DNA from: an uncultured Muribaculaceae bacterium
Lineage (GTDB): Bacteria; Bacteroidota; Bacteroidia; Bacteroidales; Muribaculaceae
Reading direction: 5' to 3'
DNA length: 64,000 nt
NCBI GenBank assembly: GCA_910578805.1
Contig: CAJTRS010000005.1
Span: 1-64,000, forward strand
The number at the start of each line of letters is the position of its first letter. Position 1 is the stretch's first letter. Positions 51,689 through 61,589 of the stretch are shown piece after piece. A program made the position numbers and the translations under genes. The notes under the pieces are model-generated. The model did no database searches. It was given only the letters and a program-made list of their open reading frames with translations, and had not been told where the DNA came from.

Positions 51689-53827
51689 TTAGTTTACTTT
51701 CTCGTAAAGTTCCGGCAGAGTGTAAGTGGGATACGTCACTATGTCGCTCGGAGCGATATTGGTGAATGTCCCCGACCGCACTATATAACAGTTGGAGTTA
51801 AGCACATTGCCAATCTTGAATCCTCCGTTGTCATAGGCCACGGTCCATACCTCTCCGCCTGCATAATCGAGCTGGAATGACGAGAGATGGCTATCGTCCA
51901 TGGCAAGCTTGCGTCCGTAGGTGTCGGTAAGTGTGTAACCACCGCTGACGGCATTGAAAGTTATGGCATTGGCTTCATCGGTGGTGAGCATATCGCCGGA
52001 GATGGTCACGGGGCTCATGCTGAGACGTCCGTAAGAGGCGGTCTGCGGTACGGGGGTACCGACATTGCCGTCAATCACCATCACATACTGCTTGCCGGAG
52101 GTCACCGAAGTAACCTTGCGGAACTGCACTCCGGTCACAGGCTGCTCGGCCGAACCTTTGTCGCCCCACACATATGCCGATGTGGTCTTCAAGCCGTTAG
52201 CACCGAAGTATTTGGCGATATCTCCTTTTATGCACACCTGCTTGCCGAGATTTTCGGGGTGATCCTTGAGGTTAAGAAGATTGCGGACATCGGTGCCTGC
52301 CACCAACTGTACGGGCACGCATTTGGCTATGTCTGTCTCGCCGGCTGTCTCGGCCAGCAGAATGTTGGAAGCAAGTGCGAAGGGAGCCGTAAAGGCGGCA
52401 TCGGACAATGATTTGTCATTGATGGCTCCCACTATATATCCTGTGAGCCATACCGAAGAGCCGGTAGCCGAACCGGCTATGGTTTCAGATACGGTAAAAG
52501 GCTTTTCGGCCGAACCGTCATTGTCACCGACAGGAGGTGTGACTGTACCGCTGTCATCACCCTTGTCACCCCACGTGTAAATTGATGGGGCCTTTATGCC
52601 CGGCACGCCGAAATAAGCTTCGAGATTGCCCTTGAAGCAAACCTGCTTGCCGAGGTTGCCTGGATTGGCCTGAAGATTTACGGCGTTGCGCACATCGGTG
52701 CCGCTCACGAGCTGCACGGGGATACAGTTGGAGGGATTGGTCTCGGCTGGATCAGCGGCCAACAGGACGTTGGACTGTGACGATGCGGGCACACTGAAGT
52801 GTGCTCCGGAAGCATAGGCCTGGCCTTCCACCCAGCCAACAATATAACCGGTAACCCACTGCTCTGAGCCTGAAGCGCCCGCAAGCACCGCGCCTACGGT
52901 ATAGGGGTCTGCGGCAACACCGGTTCCCTCGATTTTTGGAGCATAGCTGTCGCCACCGAAATCAGTGCAGTCGGCAGGCGACTGGAACATGAACTGCCAT
53001 GTGCCGTTGAAGTAACTGAGGATACCACGCACATTGCCGTGACCGGAAGGAAGCACCTGATCGGTAAAATCCGAACGGTTGCTGTTACGCACCAGAAGCT
53101 GATTGCCGTTGGCATCGATCAGATAACGGTTGGTGGCTGTGGTGTTACTGCCTACCACACCCCAGGTCTCGCTGCCTCCGCCAATAAACGACACATCGTC
53201 AATCTTCACCATCTGGCTCTGATATTTCTGCTGATCGGCTACAGACTGTGCCGCATTGATTTCGGATATGGTCATGGGGAGCACCTGTACTTTGTCGGGT
53301 GCGGGCAGACCGTTGAGATATGTATGTGACAAGAAGTCAGAAGCCGACATTTTGGAAGTCTGCGGCGTTCCGTTATAGTCACCTTTTGTACCTATCTGAA
53401 ACAGGCCGGCATATTTGCCGGCATAAAGACCGGTGGCGTTTATGAACATTTCACCGCCCACCTTATAGCGGGTGTTCAAGTCATCGAGATTGAGCTGACG
53501 GTCGGTGAGAGTGGCGATGCACACGGCTCCGGTCTCGTCCTGTAGCATAAGATTCTGATAGATGTTTCCGCCTTCATCATTGGCAATGATGATTCCTCCG
53601 AGTATTATATCCTCGCCGTCATCACCCTTTGGTATCTCTATGCAGTAATTGTTTTCATCGGACCAGTACTTCTGCTTGAAGTCCTGAATGGTCATGGTGG
53701 CCTTCATGCCCTCGGGTGCCGAGGGTATGTTCATCGGGGGCACAGCCAGATCCTCGTCGCAACCCGTCAGGGCTATCGACGACACGGCCAGTACGGTGGC
53801 GGCCAGCAGTGATTTATATAATTTCAT
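51689..53827 (-). CDS. DUF5689-type surface lipoprotein
   Basis: The 712-residue protein has a lipobox (LTGC, Cys23, then DEDL). The DUF5689-like region spans about 45-295. Two tandem OB-like repeats follow (about 301-421 and 436-556), which share WVTGYIVG/WLTGYIVG, ASNILLA, VQLVAGTDVRN and a closing YxWGDKG. A C-terminal beta domain (about 565-712) ends in EVWTVAYDNGGFKIGNV. It lies 48 bases downstream of the TonB receptor gene and 30 upstream of the second lipoprotein gene, the arrangement of receptor plus surface-exposed ligand-binding lipoproteins. Confidence 0.82.
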   Translation of the reverse strand: MKLYKSLLAATVLAVSSIALTGCDEDLAVPPMNIPSAPEGMKATMTIQDFKQKYWSDENNYCIEIPKGDDGEDIILGGIIIANDEGGNIYQNLMLQDETGAVCIATLTDRQLNLDDLNTRYKVGGEMFINATGLYAGKYAGLFQIGTKGDYNGTPQTSKMSASDFLSHTYLNGLPAPDKVQVLPMTISEINAAQSVADQQKYQSQMVKIDDVSFIGGGSETWGVVGSNTTATNRYLIDANGNQLLVRNSNRSDFTDQVLPSGHGNVRGILSYFNGTWQFMFQSPADCTDFGGDSYAPKIEGTGVAADPYTVGAVLAGASGSEQWVTGYIVGWVEGQAYASGAHFSVPASSQSNVLLAADPAETNPSNCIPVQLVSGTDVRNAVNLQANPGNLGKQVCFKGNLEAYFGVPGIKAPSIYTWGDKGDDSGTVTPPVGDNDGSAEKPFTVSETIAGSATGSSVWLTGYIVGAINDKSLSDAAFTAPFALASNILLAETAGETDIAKCVPVQLVAGTDVRNLLNLKDHPENLGKQVCIKGDIAKYFGANGLKTTSAYVWGDKGSAEQPVTGVQFRKVTSVTSGKQYVMVIDGNVGTPVPQTASYGRLSMSPVTISGDMLTTDEANAITFNAVSGGYTLTDTYGRKLAMDDSHLSSFQLDYAGGEVWTVAYDNGGFKIGNVLNSNCYIVRSGTFTNIAPSDIVTYPTYTLPELYEKVN

Positions 53828-53875
53828 ATATTCTGATTTTTTATCTTGGTTAGATTTTAATCCGATACGGTGAGA

Positions 53876-56632
53876 TTAGAAACGCAAGCCTACATTGACA
53901 AACACCTTGATACCTTGTGCAAAGTAATATTTGTTGGGGTATTTCAGACGGTTGAAGTCAGTGTAGTCGAAACGACCCTGCTGATAACCGTAGGTCATGA
54001 TGTTTTTCTTGTTGAGTATATTGTCAACATTCAGATTGATGTTGAGGCTCATTGTGCGGTTGATGTAAATTAGTTTGCCTATCGAAGCATTGAGTGTAAA
54101 GGCATTGTTGAGTTTTTCTTCGGCGGTTATGGCCTTTACCGCCTCTGAAAGCGAGGCTTCATCGGGATACTGTGTCCATAGATTGCCGAGAGCCTCGTGA
54201 CGTATGGGCGAAAGATTCACATAGGAGTCACCCATCCATGTGGCGTTGACATTGAAGAACCACATCTTGGGTGCGGCCCAGTCGATGCCTACGCTTACAG
54301 CCTTCTGGGGAGTACCGCCTATGTGATAGTTTTTCAGATATGTCACTGTGGCGGTATCGGGCATAGTGTTGTTTTCATACGAGCGCACACCCACGGGATT
54401 GTTCTTGTAACGGTAACTTGCTATCGTACCGGCTGCTGTGGCAGTAATGCTCGGAGTAATCTTGAAAGCCATACCGAGCTCGAGACCCATGAAGTTCTGA
54501 CGCACGCCTTTGATCACATAATTCATGAATGTCTGGTAAGAGTCATCATAATATGATGTACGTTCGGTGAGGTCATACATATCGGTGTAGAATGCACTGA
54601 TGGCACCGCGGAAACGACGGTAATTCCAGTTGTAGGTAAGATCGGTGGAGAGTATGCGGGTGCTTTCCAGACCATCGACCACATCGTCCTTGACACGCGG
54701 TGACACGTAGGCATATTCAAACAGAGGAGCCCGTGTTCCGTACTGCGCGTTGAGAGTTATGGCGTTGCGTCCGTTGATCTTATAAGTGGCTCCTGCCTTT
54801 ATGGCGCCATTGTCGAAATTGTGGGTATCACCCTTGCCGAGAGAATTCTCGGGGGCGCGGCCATTCTGCATCATACCGTCGCGGTAGAAAGTGGTGTAGC
54901 TGAGTTCAAGACCGTAGTTGATATCCCACTTGGGAAGCACGATCATGTTCTGCAACCATGCACGGGCCTGCACGGCATTGATGTAATAGTTATAACCGAA
55001 AACATCGCCTTCTTTCACATGGCGGTTGGGGTCCTGCATATTATTTTGCAGCATAGTGGGATTGTCGGGGAAGTCACGTTCGGAGAATGGATCGACATCG
55101 AGCCAGAACTCTCCGCCGAGCAGATCGCGCACCGTTTTGTAGTAATGGGCGCGGGTATAGTTGGCCGACACACCTGCCTGCAAAGTCATGTTGTCGTTGA
55201 GACGATGGTTGAGCACGGAGTTGAATATGAAATTCTCCTGATTGCTGTGGCGATTCTCAAGTATGTACGACGATCCTTTCTGCTTTCCGCCCGGATTGGC
55301 TGCATTCTCGGCATTGTTCAGATAGTTGGCACGATAGAGAGCGTCCCAGTCTATCTGGCGGAATGACTCATTGTGGAGCCACTGATCGGTGTAGAAATCG
55401 GCCTTGACCTGATTATCGCTCCAGAACGAGGGTAGATTGCGGTAATAGTCGGGCTTGGGGTCGTTGGCGTTGGTCCACTGGAAAGCGGAAGTCTGGTAAT
55501 GTGTCCACCGCATAGCCACACCTGTGTTAAGTGTAGTTCCCTTTTTGGGCTTCCATATCCAGTTGAATATGAAAGTGGGATCAAATGTGTTGACGATTCT
55601 CGAACTGCGTTTTTTGCCGTCCTGCCAGCCCCATGCGGGGTTATAGAGATTATCGCCTGTGAGTTCATAGGCTTCGAGGAATGTGGCGGGATTGGTGGCG
55701 CGCTGTGTCGGAGCGCCGAACATGGTGAATGTAAGCGAATGCTTGGGATTGAACTGCTTTTCCACCGACAGGAAATAACCGCCCGAGTTATAGAATGTAC
55801 CGGGTATGATACCCTCATCGGCATAACGTCCGATACCGGCCACTGTCAGACCCCAGCCTTTTTCGTTGATTCCGGTGGAGTACATGGCCATGGCACGGAG
55901 CATATAGTTGCTGTTGGTGTAAGCAACCGATCCGTTGAACCCGGGAGCATAGCTCTCGGTGATAGTGTTGATATTGGAACTGCCGCCGATGCTTCCGAAG
56001 CCATAGGCCGATGCGTTCATGCCTATAGTGTTGGTACGGTTGCGGAATGCACGGTTCAGACCTCCGAGCGTGGAGTAATTAAACCGGCCACGCGCCAGAT
56101 CATTGAACGGAATGCCGTTGATGTACATAGTGTTGAGATACGAATCATAACCGCGGCTACGGAAACGCATCACACTGAAATTATAGCTTGCGGCATTGTA
56201 ATAGATATTGTCGGAGCTGCCGGTAAGCACACCGACAGACTGGGAGTTGCCCTCCTCGTCCTCAAGTACCGACTGGTCGAAAAGCATTTCCTGCTGCAAC
56301 TCGGCGAAGTTTCCGGCAGGTGTATCGGCCGATGTCAAGCGGAGATTACCGAGTGAGGTACCTCCGTCAAGAATCTTCACAGACTCGTTGAGGTCATTGT
56401 AACCGTAAGCGGCTACGGTAATAACATCGTTGCCGACATTGATATCGGCAATAGTGAATTCACCGTCGGGGCCTGTAGTGACCACAACACCCCGGTCATT
56501 GAGCATGACAGCGGCCCCGGATACGGGGGCGCCGGTGGTCGCATCGACCACCACACCGCGCAGTCCGGCCGTCTGGGCCAACCCCGGCAGTGCAACTGTC
56601 AGCAACAGTAACATGAACAGTTTGATTCTCAT
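53876..56632 (-). CDS. TonB-dependent outer membrane receptor
   Basis: The 918-residue protein has a signal peptide (to about residue 20), an N-terminal carboxypeptidase-regulatory-like domain (LRGVVVDATTGAPVSGAAV, about 24-100), a plug domain (about 115-240, with YLNTMYINGIPFNDLARG) and a beta barrel to the C-terminus ending in an aromatic strand (KVFVNVGLRF). It is not flanked by SusD; instead two DUF5689 lipoproteins follow. It should import a ligand across the outer membrane using TonB energy. The ligand cannot be read directly; the divergent nuclease gene and OB-like repeats in the partners suggest nucleic acid or nucleotides. Confidence 0.93.
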   Translation of the reverse strand: MRIKLFMLLLLTVALPGLAQTAGLRGVVVDATTGAPVSGAAVMLNDRGVVVTTGPDGEFTIADINVGNDVITVAAYGYNDLNESVKILDGGTSLGNLRLTSADTPAGNFAELQQEMLFDQSVLEDEEGNSQSVGVLTGSSDNIYYNAASYNFSVMRFRSRGYDSYLNTMYINGIPFNDLARGRFNYSTLGGLNRAFRNRTNTIGMNASAYGFGSIGGSSNINTITESYAPGFNGSVAYTNSNYMLRAMAMYSTGINEKGWGLTVAGIGRYADEGIIPGTFYNSGGYFLSVEKQFNPKHSLTFTMFGAPTQRATNPATFLEAYELTGDNLYNPAWGWQDGKKRSSRIVNTFDPTFIFNWIWKPKKGTTLNTGVAMRWTHYQTSAFQWTNANDPKPDYYRNLPSFWSDNQVKADFYTDQWLHNESFRQIDWDALYRANYLNNAENAANPGGKQKGSSYILENRHSNQENFIFNSVLNHRLNDNMTLQAGVSANYTRAHYYKTVRDLLGGEFWLDVDPFSERDFPDNPTMLQNNMQDPNRHVKEGDVFGYNYYINAVQARAWLQNMIVLPKWDINYGLELSYTTFYRDGMMQNGRAPENSLGKGDTHNFDNGAIKAGATYKINGRNAITLNAQYGTRAPLFEYAYVSPRVKDDVVDGLESTRILSTDLTYNWNYRRFRGAISAFYTDMYDLTERTSYYDDSYQTFMNYVIKGVRQNFMGLELGMAFKITPSITATAAGTIASYRYKNNPVGVRSYENNTMPDTATVTYLKNYHIGGTPQKAVSVGIDWAAPKMWFFNVNATWMGDSYVNLSPIRHEALGNLWTQYPDEASLSEAVKAITAEEKLNNAFTLNASIGKLIYINRTMSLNINLNVDNILNKKNIMTYGYQQGRFDYTDFNRLKYPNKYYFAQGIKVFVNVGLRF

Positions 56633-56949
56633 AAAAATTTGAATGGTTGGTTATTTAGTTAAAAGATTGTTAATTACACAGTTATTTCAACGACTGATCG
56701 CCTTTGACCAAATTTCGGCACAATCAGCCTGCAATGCGGCTTTCGGACCATATGGACAGGATAGGCAATTAGCTTTCAAAATTAGCTAATATTCACGAAT
56801 TTTTGTCATTTTAAAGCCGTTTTTTGCTCTTGGCGAATGTTAAAAACAAAAATAGGATACGTTTTTAAAAGCATTTAAAAGATTATCCTTAATTTTACGT
56901 CCGCAAAACACCGTATAACCCATACAATGATATATCATAACCACACTTT
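56633..56949. other. divergent intergenic region of the TonB/nuclease locus
   Basis: The 317 bases hold one clear -7 element for the receptor operon (TAATTTTG, minus strand, 56777-56784), implying a leader of about 138 bases, and a weak TAATTTTA (56890-56897) for the nuclease. AATTAGCT occurs twice (56767-56774 and 56780-56787), the second forming a near-palindrome AATTAGCTAAT over the -7 element. No coding frame. Confidence 0.45.
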
Positions 56950-57992
56950 ATGAAACGCCGTATCTTACTTTTTGCCGTAGCCGCTGTTTTATGCGCCTCG
57001 GTCATGACCGGACAGCAGTCCAAACCCAAATACCTCTCCTACGGAGTGGCATTTTACAATCTCGAGAACCTGTTCGACACTATTCCCAACAACCCACTCG
57101 GGCGCGACCTGGAATATACACCCTCCGGTCAGAAACAGTGGGGAAGCAAACAGTACTGGAACAAGATCAACAATCTGGCACAAGCCATCTCGGCAATGAC
57201 CACCCAGACCACCTCTATGGGCCCTGCCATAATAGGAGTGTCGGAGATAGAAAACAAATCAGTGCTTGACGATCTGGTTAAGGCCGAACCCATAAAAAAA
57301 TGGCTGCTTCAGGTAGTGCACCACGACTCCTGCGCGGAGTGGACGTTGGACTTCTTTACAATCCACGCCTGTTCAGATTGCTCGATGTGACCAACCACAC
57401 ATTGGTGATACCGGGTTATGAGTCGTTCAAGACCCGCGACCAGATGTGCGTGACAGGAATTCTTGGCGGCGACACAATAAGTGTGATAGTCAACCACTGG
57501 CCTTCGCGGTTGGGCGGACAGGAACAGTCGTCGTACCTGCGCGAAGCGGCCGCTGCCCTGAGCAAACAGATAGCGGATTCGCTGTGGGCCATACGTCCCA
57601 ACCAGGGTGTGATAATTATGGGTGACCTCAACGATGACCCTCAGGACAAATCCTGCGCAAAGATACTGGGAGCCGTAAAGAATCCCGACAAAGTCAAACC
57701 CCACGGATTCTATAACCCTTGGTGGAAAATGCTTGACAACGGCATAGGCACACTTGCCTATAAAGGAGCGTGGAATCTCTTTGACCATATAATCGTAAGC
57801 GGGACGCTGCTGCGCCACAACACCGAAGGTCTGCACTATTGGCGCTGTCAGGTCAACAATTTCGACTTCCTGAAGGACTCAGAAGGCAACCGTCAGGGCT
57901 ATCCGCTCCGAACCCATTCGGGCGGTGTCTGGCTCAACGGTTATTCCGATCACTTCCCCACAGAAATATTCCTCCTGAAAGAGGTAAAATAA
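56950..57992 (+). pseudogene. secreted endonuclease/exonuclease/phosphatase family gene with frameshift
   Basis: Two overlapping frames together make one EEP-family enzyme. Frame 1 (from 56950) gives a signal peptide, FYNLENLFDTI (the typical opening), IIGVSEIENKSVLDDL (catalytic Glu) and VVHHDS, then runs into a stop at 57390. Frame 2 picks up at about 57333 with RGVDVGLLYNPRLF and continues through VNHWPSRLGG, IMGDLNDDP (catalytic Asp/Asn) and SDHFPTEIFLL, ending at 57992. Homologues usually read DSPDxRGIDV here, so the shift falls between 57330 and 57333, best explained by loss of one or seven bases. Without correction the product lacks the catalytic core. Sequencing error cannot be excluded. 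Confidence 0.85.
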
Positions 57993-58000
57993 CATAATGA

Positions 58001-58044
58001 CAAAACACAGCCGGGGGCTATTCACTGTGAATAGCCCCCGGCTG
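58001..58044. terminator. long inverted repeat, terminator for the manC gene
   Basis: CAGCCGGGGGCTATTCAC (58008-58025) pairs with GTGAATAGCCCCCGGCTG (58027-58044). On the minus strand it is followed by TGTGTTTTG, suited to terminate manC; on the plus strand the tail is only AT-rich but it may also end the nuclease transcript. Confidence 0.8.
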
Positions 58045-58085
58045 CATAATATCTTATTTCATCAAAAGTCTCTTATAAAGGAACC

Positions 58086-59168
58086 TCAGATATATTTGTC
58101 ATCGAAACGGAGCTGCACTTCATGGACCATCTGCTTTATTTTCTGCTCCTCATTCTTGGGACATATCATTAACACGTCGCCGGCATCGGCCACTATGCAG
58201 TCCTTTATACCCGAAACCACCACAAGCTTCCCTTCAGGAGCCATAAATATATTACCCGAAGAGTTATAAGCCACCACATTACAGTTCTGAGTGACATTAC
58301 CCATCATGTTTTTGGGTGAATTTTCGTAAAGCGAACCCCATGTGCCGAGATCGCTCCAGCCGAAATCAACGCATTCCACATACACATTATCGGCTTTCTC
58401 CATCACACCGAAGTCAATGGATATGGAAGGACATACAGGAAAATGTTTCTCTATGAACTCATATTCGCCATCGGTACCGAAAACAGGCAATCCCTCGTCA
58501 AACTCACAGGCAAGGTCAGGCATATACTTGTGTATAGCCTCTTTTATAGCCGATGCTGTCCAAAGAAATATGCCGGCATTCCAGAAAAACTCCCCGGAAT
58601 CCACAAACACCTGCGCCAGATCGCGGTCAGGCTTTTCGGTAAAGGTCTTGACCTTACGGAATCCCGGGACAACCTCATTATCTATCTGAATGTAACCGTA
58701 ACCTGTCTCAGGACGTGTAGGATTGATGCCAAGAGTCAGAAGGGCGTCATGAGATTCCACAAAATCGAAACCTTTCTTCAAACAATCCTCAAACACACTT
58801 TCGCGCGTTATCAGATGGTCGCTCGGGGTAACCACCATGGAAGCCTGTGGATTGATGGCTGCAATATGATAAGCCGCCCAGGCAATACACGGAGCCGTGT
58901 TTCTGCGATCGGGCTCGGTAAGGATCATTTCAGGTGCGATATCAGGAAGCTGAAGCTTTACAATTCTGGCATATTTTTCATTGGTTACCACCAATATGTT
59001 TTCCTTAGGCACTATGGACAGCATACGGTCATAACACATCTGCAAAAGCGAGCGTCCGGTTCCGAAAAAGTCAAGGAACTGCTTTGGCATGTCAGTACGG
59101 CTATAAGGCCAGAAACGGCTTCCTATGCCACCGCACATTATCACACAATATCTGTTTTCATACTTCAT
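58086..59168 (-). CDS. manC: mannose-1-phosphate guanylyltransferase
   Basis: The 360-residue protein makes GDP-mannose. VIMCGGIGSRFWPYSRTDMPKQ (partly cited) holds the nucleotide-binding GGxGxR and the PKQF motif, and VVTPSDHLI the metal-binding site; the FTEKPDRDLAQ and NAGIFLWTAS segments are also characteristic. The C-terminal part is the left-handed helix/cupin-like cap without the fused isomerase domain seen in bifunctional forms. GDP-mannose would feed surface glycans and GDP-fucose synthesis. Confidence 0.96.
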   Translation of the reverse strand: MKYENRYCVIMCGGIGSRFWPYSRTDMPKQFLDFFGTGRSLLQMCYDRMLSIVPKENILVVTNEKYARIVKLQLPDIAPEMILTEPDRRNTAPCIAWAAYHIAAINPQASMVVTPSDHLITRESVFEDCLKKGFDFVESHDALLTLGINPTRPETGYGYIQIDNEVVPGFRKVKTFTEKPDRDLAQVFVDSGEFFWNAGIFLWTASAIKEAIHKYMPDLACEFDEGLPVFGTDGEYEFIEKHFPVCPSISIDFGVMEKADNVYVECVDFGWSDLGTWGSLYENSPKNMMGNVTQNCNVVAYNSSGNIFMAPEGKLVVVSGIKDCIVADAGDVLMICPKNEEQKIKQMVHEVQLRFDDKYI

Positions 59169-59271
59169 AACAGGAGTATATTTGAATTTATACGGGTGCT
59201 AAGTTAAGCAAATAGTTCTTATTTTCCTATTTTAGAATATATATTTTACCCCCCGAACGGAATATTGTTAT

Positions 59272-59279
59272 TAACTTTG
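59272..59279 (+). promoter_or_regulatory. -7 promoter element of panB
   Basis: TAACTTTG matches TAnnTTTG and lies 71 bases before the panB start, in the divergent region with manC. Confidence 0.5.
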
Positions 59280-59350
59280 CGCGAGTTTTCAAAAAGTCTG
59301 TCAAAGACAGACCATAACGTTTTTTTCACTAAAACACATAATTACAGACT

Positions 59351-60172
59351 ATGTCAACCTACAATGAATCGGCACGGCCCAAGGTGACCACTTCACGCCT
59401 TATGGAGATGAAACGCCTCGGCGAAAAGATAGCATGCATCACTTCCTATGACTATACCATGGCCGGCATAGTAGATGCCGCCGGTGTCGATCTGATACTC
59501 GTGGGCGACTCAGCCGCAAATGTCATGATGGGCTATGACACCACCCTTCCCATAACTATCGACGACATGATAACATTTGCCAAGGGGGTGGCACGCGGCG
59601 CCAAGAGGGCTTTTGTGGTGGTGGACCTGCCTTTCGGCTATTATCAGGGCAATCCCGAACTGGCTCTCGCCTCGGCCGTGCGCATAATGAAGGAAACCGG
59701 TGCTGAAGGTGTGAAAATGGAAGGCGGAAGCGAAATACGCGAATCGATAGCACGCATATTGTCGGCCGGCATTCCGGTATGCGGACATCTCGGACTTACC
59801 CCGCAATCAGTCAATAAATTCGGAGGATACGGCGTGAGAGCAAAAGGTGATGAAGAAGCGCAACGCCTCATTGACGACGCCAAGATGCTTGACCAGATGG
59901 GCTGCTTTGCCATAGTGCTCGAAAAGATACCCGCTGCACTCGCTACTAAAGTGACTGCCGAAGTATCGGCACCGGTGATAGGGATCGGCGCCGGCAGTGG
60001 TACCGACGGACAGATACTCGTAATTCAGGACATGCTCGGCATGAACCGCGGATTCTCACCCAAATTCATGCGTCGCTACGGCGATCTGGCCGATGTAATG
60101 GAAAAATCGCTAAACCGGTATGTGACCGATGTGAAAGCGGTGGATTTCCCAAACGCTTCCGAGCAGTACTGA
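59351..60172 (+). CDS. panB: 3-methyl-2-oxobutanoate hydroxymethyltransferase
   Basis: The 273-residue TIM-barrel enzyme makes ketopantoate, the first committed step to pantothenate and CoA, with methylene-tetrahydrofolate as one-carbon donor. ITSYDYTMAGIVDAAGVDLILVGDS (partly cited), VVVDLPFGYYQGN and VPIGIGAGSGTDGQILV-type segment (here APVIGIGAGSGTDGQILV) are family hallmarks, with Mg-binding Asp and Glu in place. Length is normal. The MATE gene follows after 19 bases. Confidence 0.97.
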   Translation: MSTYNESARPKVTTSRLMEMKRLGEKIACITSYDYTMAGIVDAAGVDLILVGDSAANVMMGYDTTLPITIDDMITFAKGVARGAKRAFVVVDLPFGYYQGNPELALASAVRIMKETGAEGVKMEGGSEIRESIARILSAGIPVCGHLGLTPQSVNKFGGYGVRAKGDEEAQRLIDDAKMLDQMGCFAIVLEKIPAALATKVTAEVSAPVIGIGAGSGTDGQILVIQDMLGMNRGFSPKFMRRYGDLADVMEKSLNRYVTDVKAVDFPNASEQY

Positions 60173-60191
60173 TTCACCGGGACTACTGGTC

Positions 60192-61514
60192 ATGGCAAGC
60201 GGTCTCCACGGTAAGATATTAAAGCTCGGCATACCCATACTCATAGGGCAACTCGGCACTATAGTCGTGGGATTTGCCGACACAGCCATGGTGGGCCGAT
60301 ACAGTACCGAATCATTGGCATCGGCATCTTTCGTCAACAATCTTTTCAATCTGATCCTTTTTGCCGCATTAGGATTCTCCTACGGCATAACGCCCTTAGC
60401 CGGAGCTCTGTACGGGCGCGGAGAGAAAGGTCAGATCGGATCATTGTTGCGCAACGCACTGTTCATAAACCTGCTTTTCGGACTATTTCTTTCGGGAGTC
60501 ATGGTGACGGTGTTTTTCAATGTGCACCACATGGGGCAGCCCGAGCATCTGTTGCCGCTTATCAGGCCGTACTTCCTTATCTATTTGGCCGGAGTGATAC
60601 CAGTGGTCATATTCAATGTGTTTTCCCAATGGTCCTATGCCATCAACCGCACCCGCATGCCAATGTGGATTATCCTCGGCTGCAACATACTCAACATAGC
60701 AGGCAACTATGCTCTCATAGAGGGCCACTGGGGATTTCCGCAAATGGGACTTAACGGAGCGGGCATATCCACTCTGCTGTCGCGTTCGGTTAGCGCCATT
60801 GCCATAGTATCTATATTCTGCCTTAAAAAGGAGTATTCCAGATACCGACACGGATTCATCGCAAGCAAGACCGATTCCGGACAGATGGCAACCATTGGAC
60901 GTACGTCGTGGCCCGTATCGCTCCAGATGGCCTTGGAATCAGGGTCATTCTCATTTGCCGGAGTAATGGCCGGGTGGTTCGGAGATGTGGAACTGGCATC
61001 TTTTCAGGTGATAGTGATACTCGGCACTTTGGGATTCTGCATCTATTACAGCATGGGAGCCTCCGTGTCGGTACTCGTGTCAAACGCCTGCGGTGTAGGC
61101 GACCGGAAACTCATGCGTCGCACAGCCTTTGCCGGCTACAGGATAATCCTTGCGCTGGCCACGCTGTCGTCGCTTCTGTTCATATTTGCCGGTTCCTACA
61201 TACTGCCCCTTTTCACTTCCGATCCACGTGTGATAGCCGTGGCACTGTCACTGATAGTGCCTTTGGTGCTCTATCAGTATGCCGATGCCACACAGATCAA
61301 CTTCGCCAATGCCCTTCGCGGTACCTCCAACGTGATTCCCATGATATGGATATCGCTTGTGAGTTATGCCGTGATCGGAGTGCCTGCAACCTACATACTT
61401 GCCGTCACATGCGGCCTGGAGGTTTACGGTATAATCTTGAGTTTTTCAGTGTCGCTTCTCACCGCTGCAACACTATTTTTACACTACTTTTTACGTACCA
61501 CGGCAAAGTCATGA
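60192..61514 (+). CDS. MATE family efflux transporter
   Basis: The 440-residue protein has twelve membrane segments in two homologous halves. The first half opens with LKLGIPILIGQLGTIVVGFADTAMVGRYS (partly cited), the second with TSWPVSLQMALESGSFSFAGVMAGWFG, both standard MATE/DinF starts. It should export drugs or metabolites by Na+ or H+ antiport. It is 19 bases after panB; homologous placement next to panB or nadB gives no functional hint. Confidence 0.94.
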   Translation: MASGLHGKILKLGIPILIGQLGTIVVGFADTAMVGRYSTESLASASFVNNLFNLILFAALGFSYGITPLAGALYGRGEKGQIGSLLRNALFINLLFGLFLSGVMVTVFFNVHHMGQPEHLLPLIRPYFLIYLAGVIPVVIFNVFSQWSYAINRTRMPMWIILGCNILNIAGNYALIEGHWGFPQMGLNGAGISTLLSRSVSAIAIVSIFCLKKEYSRYRHGFIASKTDSGQMATIGRTSWPVSLQMALESGSFSFAGVMAGWFGDVELASFQVIVILGTLGFCIYYSMGASVSVLVSNACGVGDRKLMRRTAFAGYRIILALATLSSLLFIFAGSYILPLFTSDPRVIAVALSLIVPLVLYQYADATQINFANALRGTSNVIPMIWISLVSYAVIGVPATYILAVTCGLEVYGIILSFSVSLLTAATLFLHYFLRTTAKS

Positions 61515-61557
61515 CATATTAAAGTACAAAAACACTGCCGCGTGTTGAAAAAAACAT

Positions 61558-61565
61558 TATTTTTG
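61558..61565 (+). promoter_or_regulatory. -7 promoter element of nadB
   Basis: TATTTTTG matches TAnnTTTG and lies 24 bases before the nadB start. Confidence 0.45.
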
Positions 61566-61589
61566 CGGTGTGTATAAAATCCATGACTG

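Noticed and set aside
55499..56356. Plus-strand open frame of 285 codons opposite the TonB receptor gene
   Set aside because: Antisense to a well supported gene with no own signals.
57294..57300. A7 run as site of programmed or artefactual frameshift in the EEP nuclease
   Set aside because: The residues encoded after the run in frame 1 (KKWLLQVVHHDS) still match the expected homologous segment, so the shift must lie further on, near 57331.
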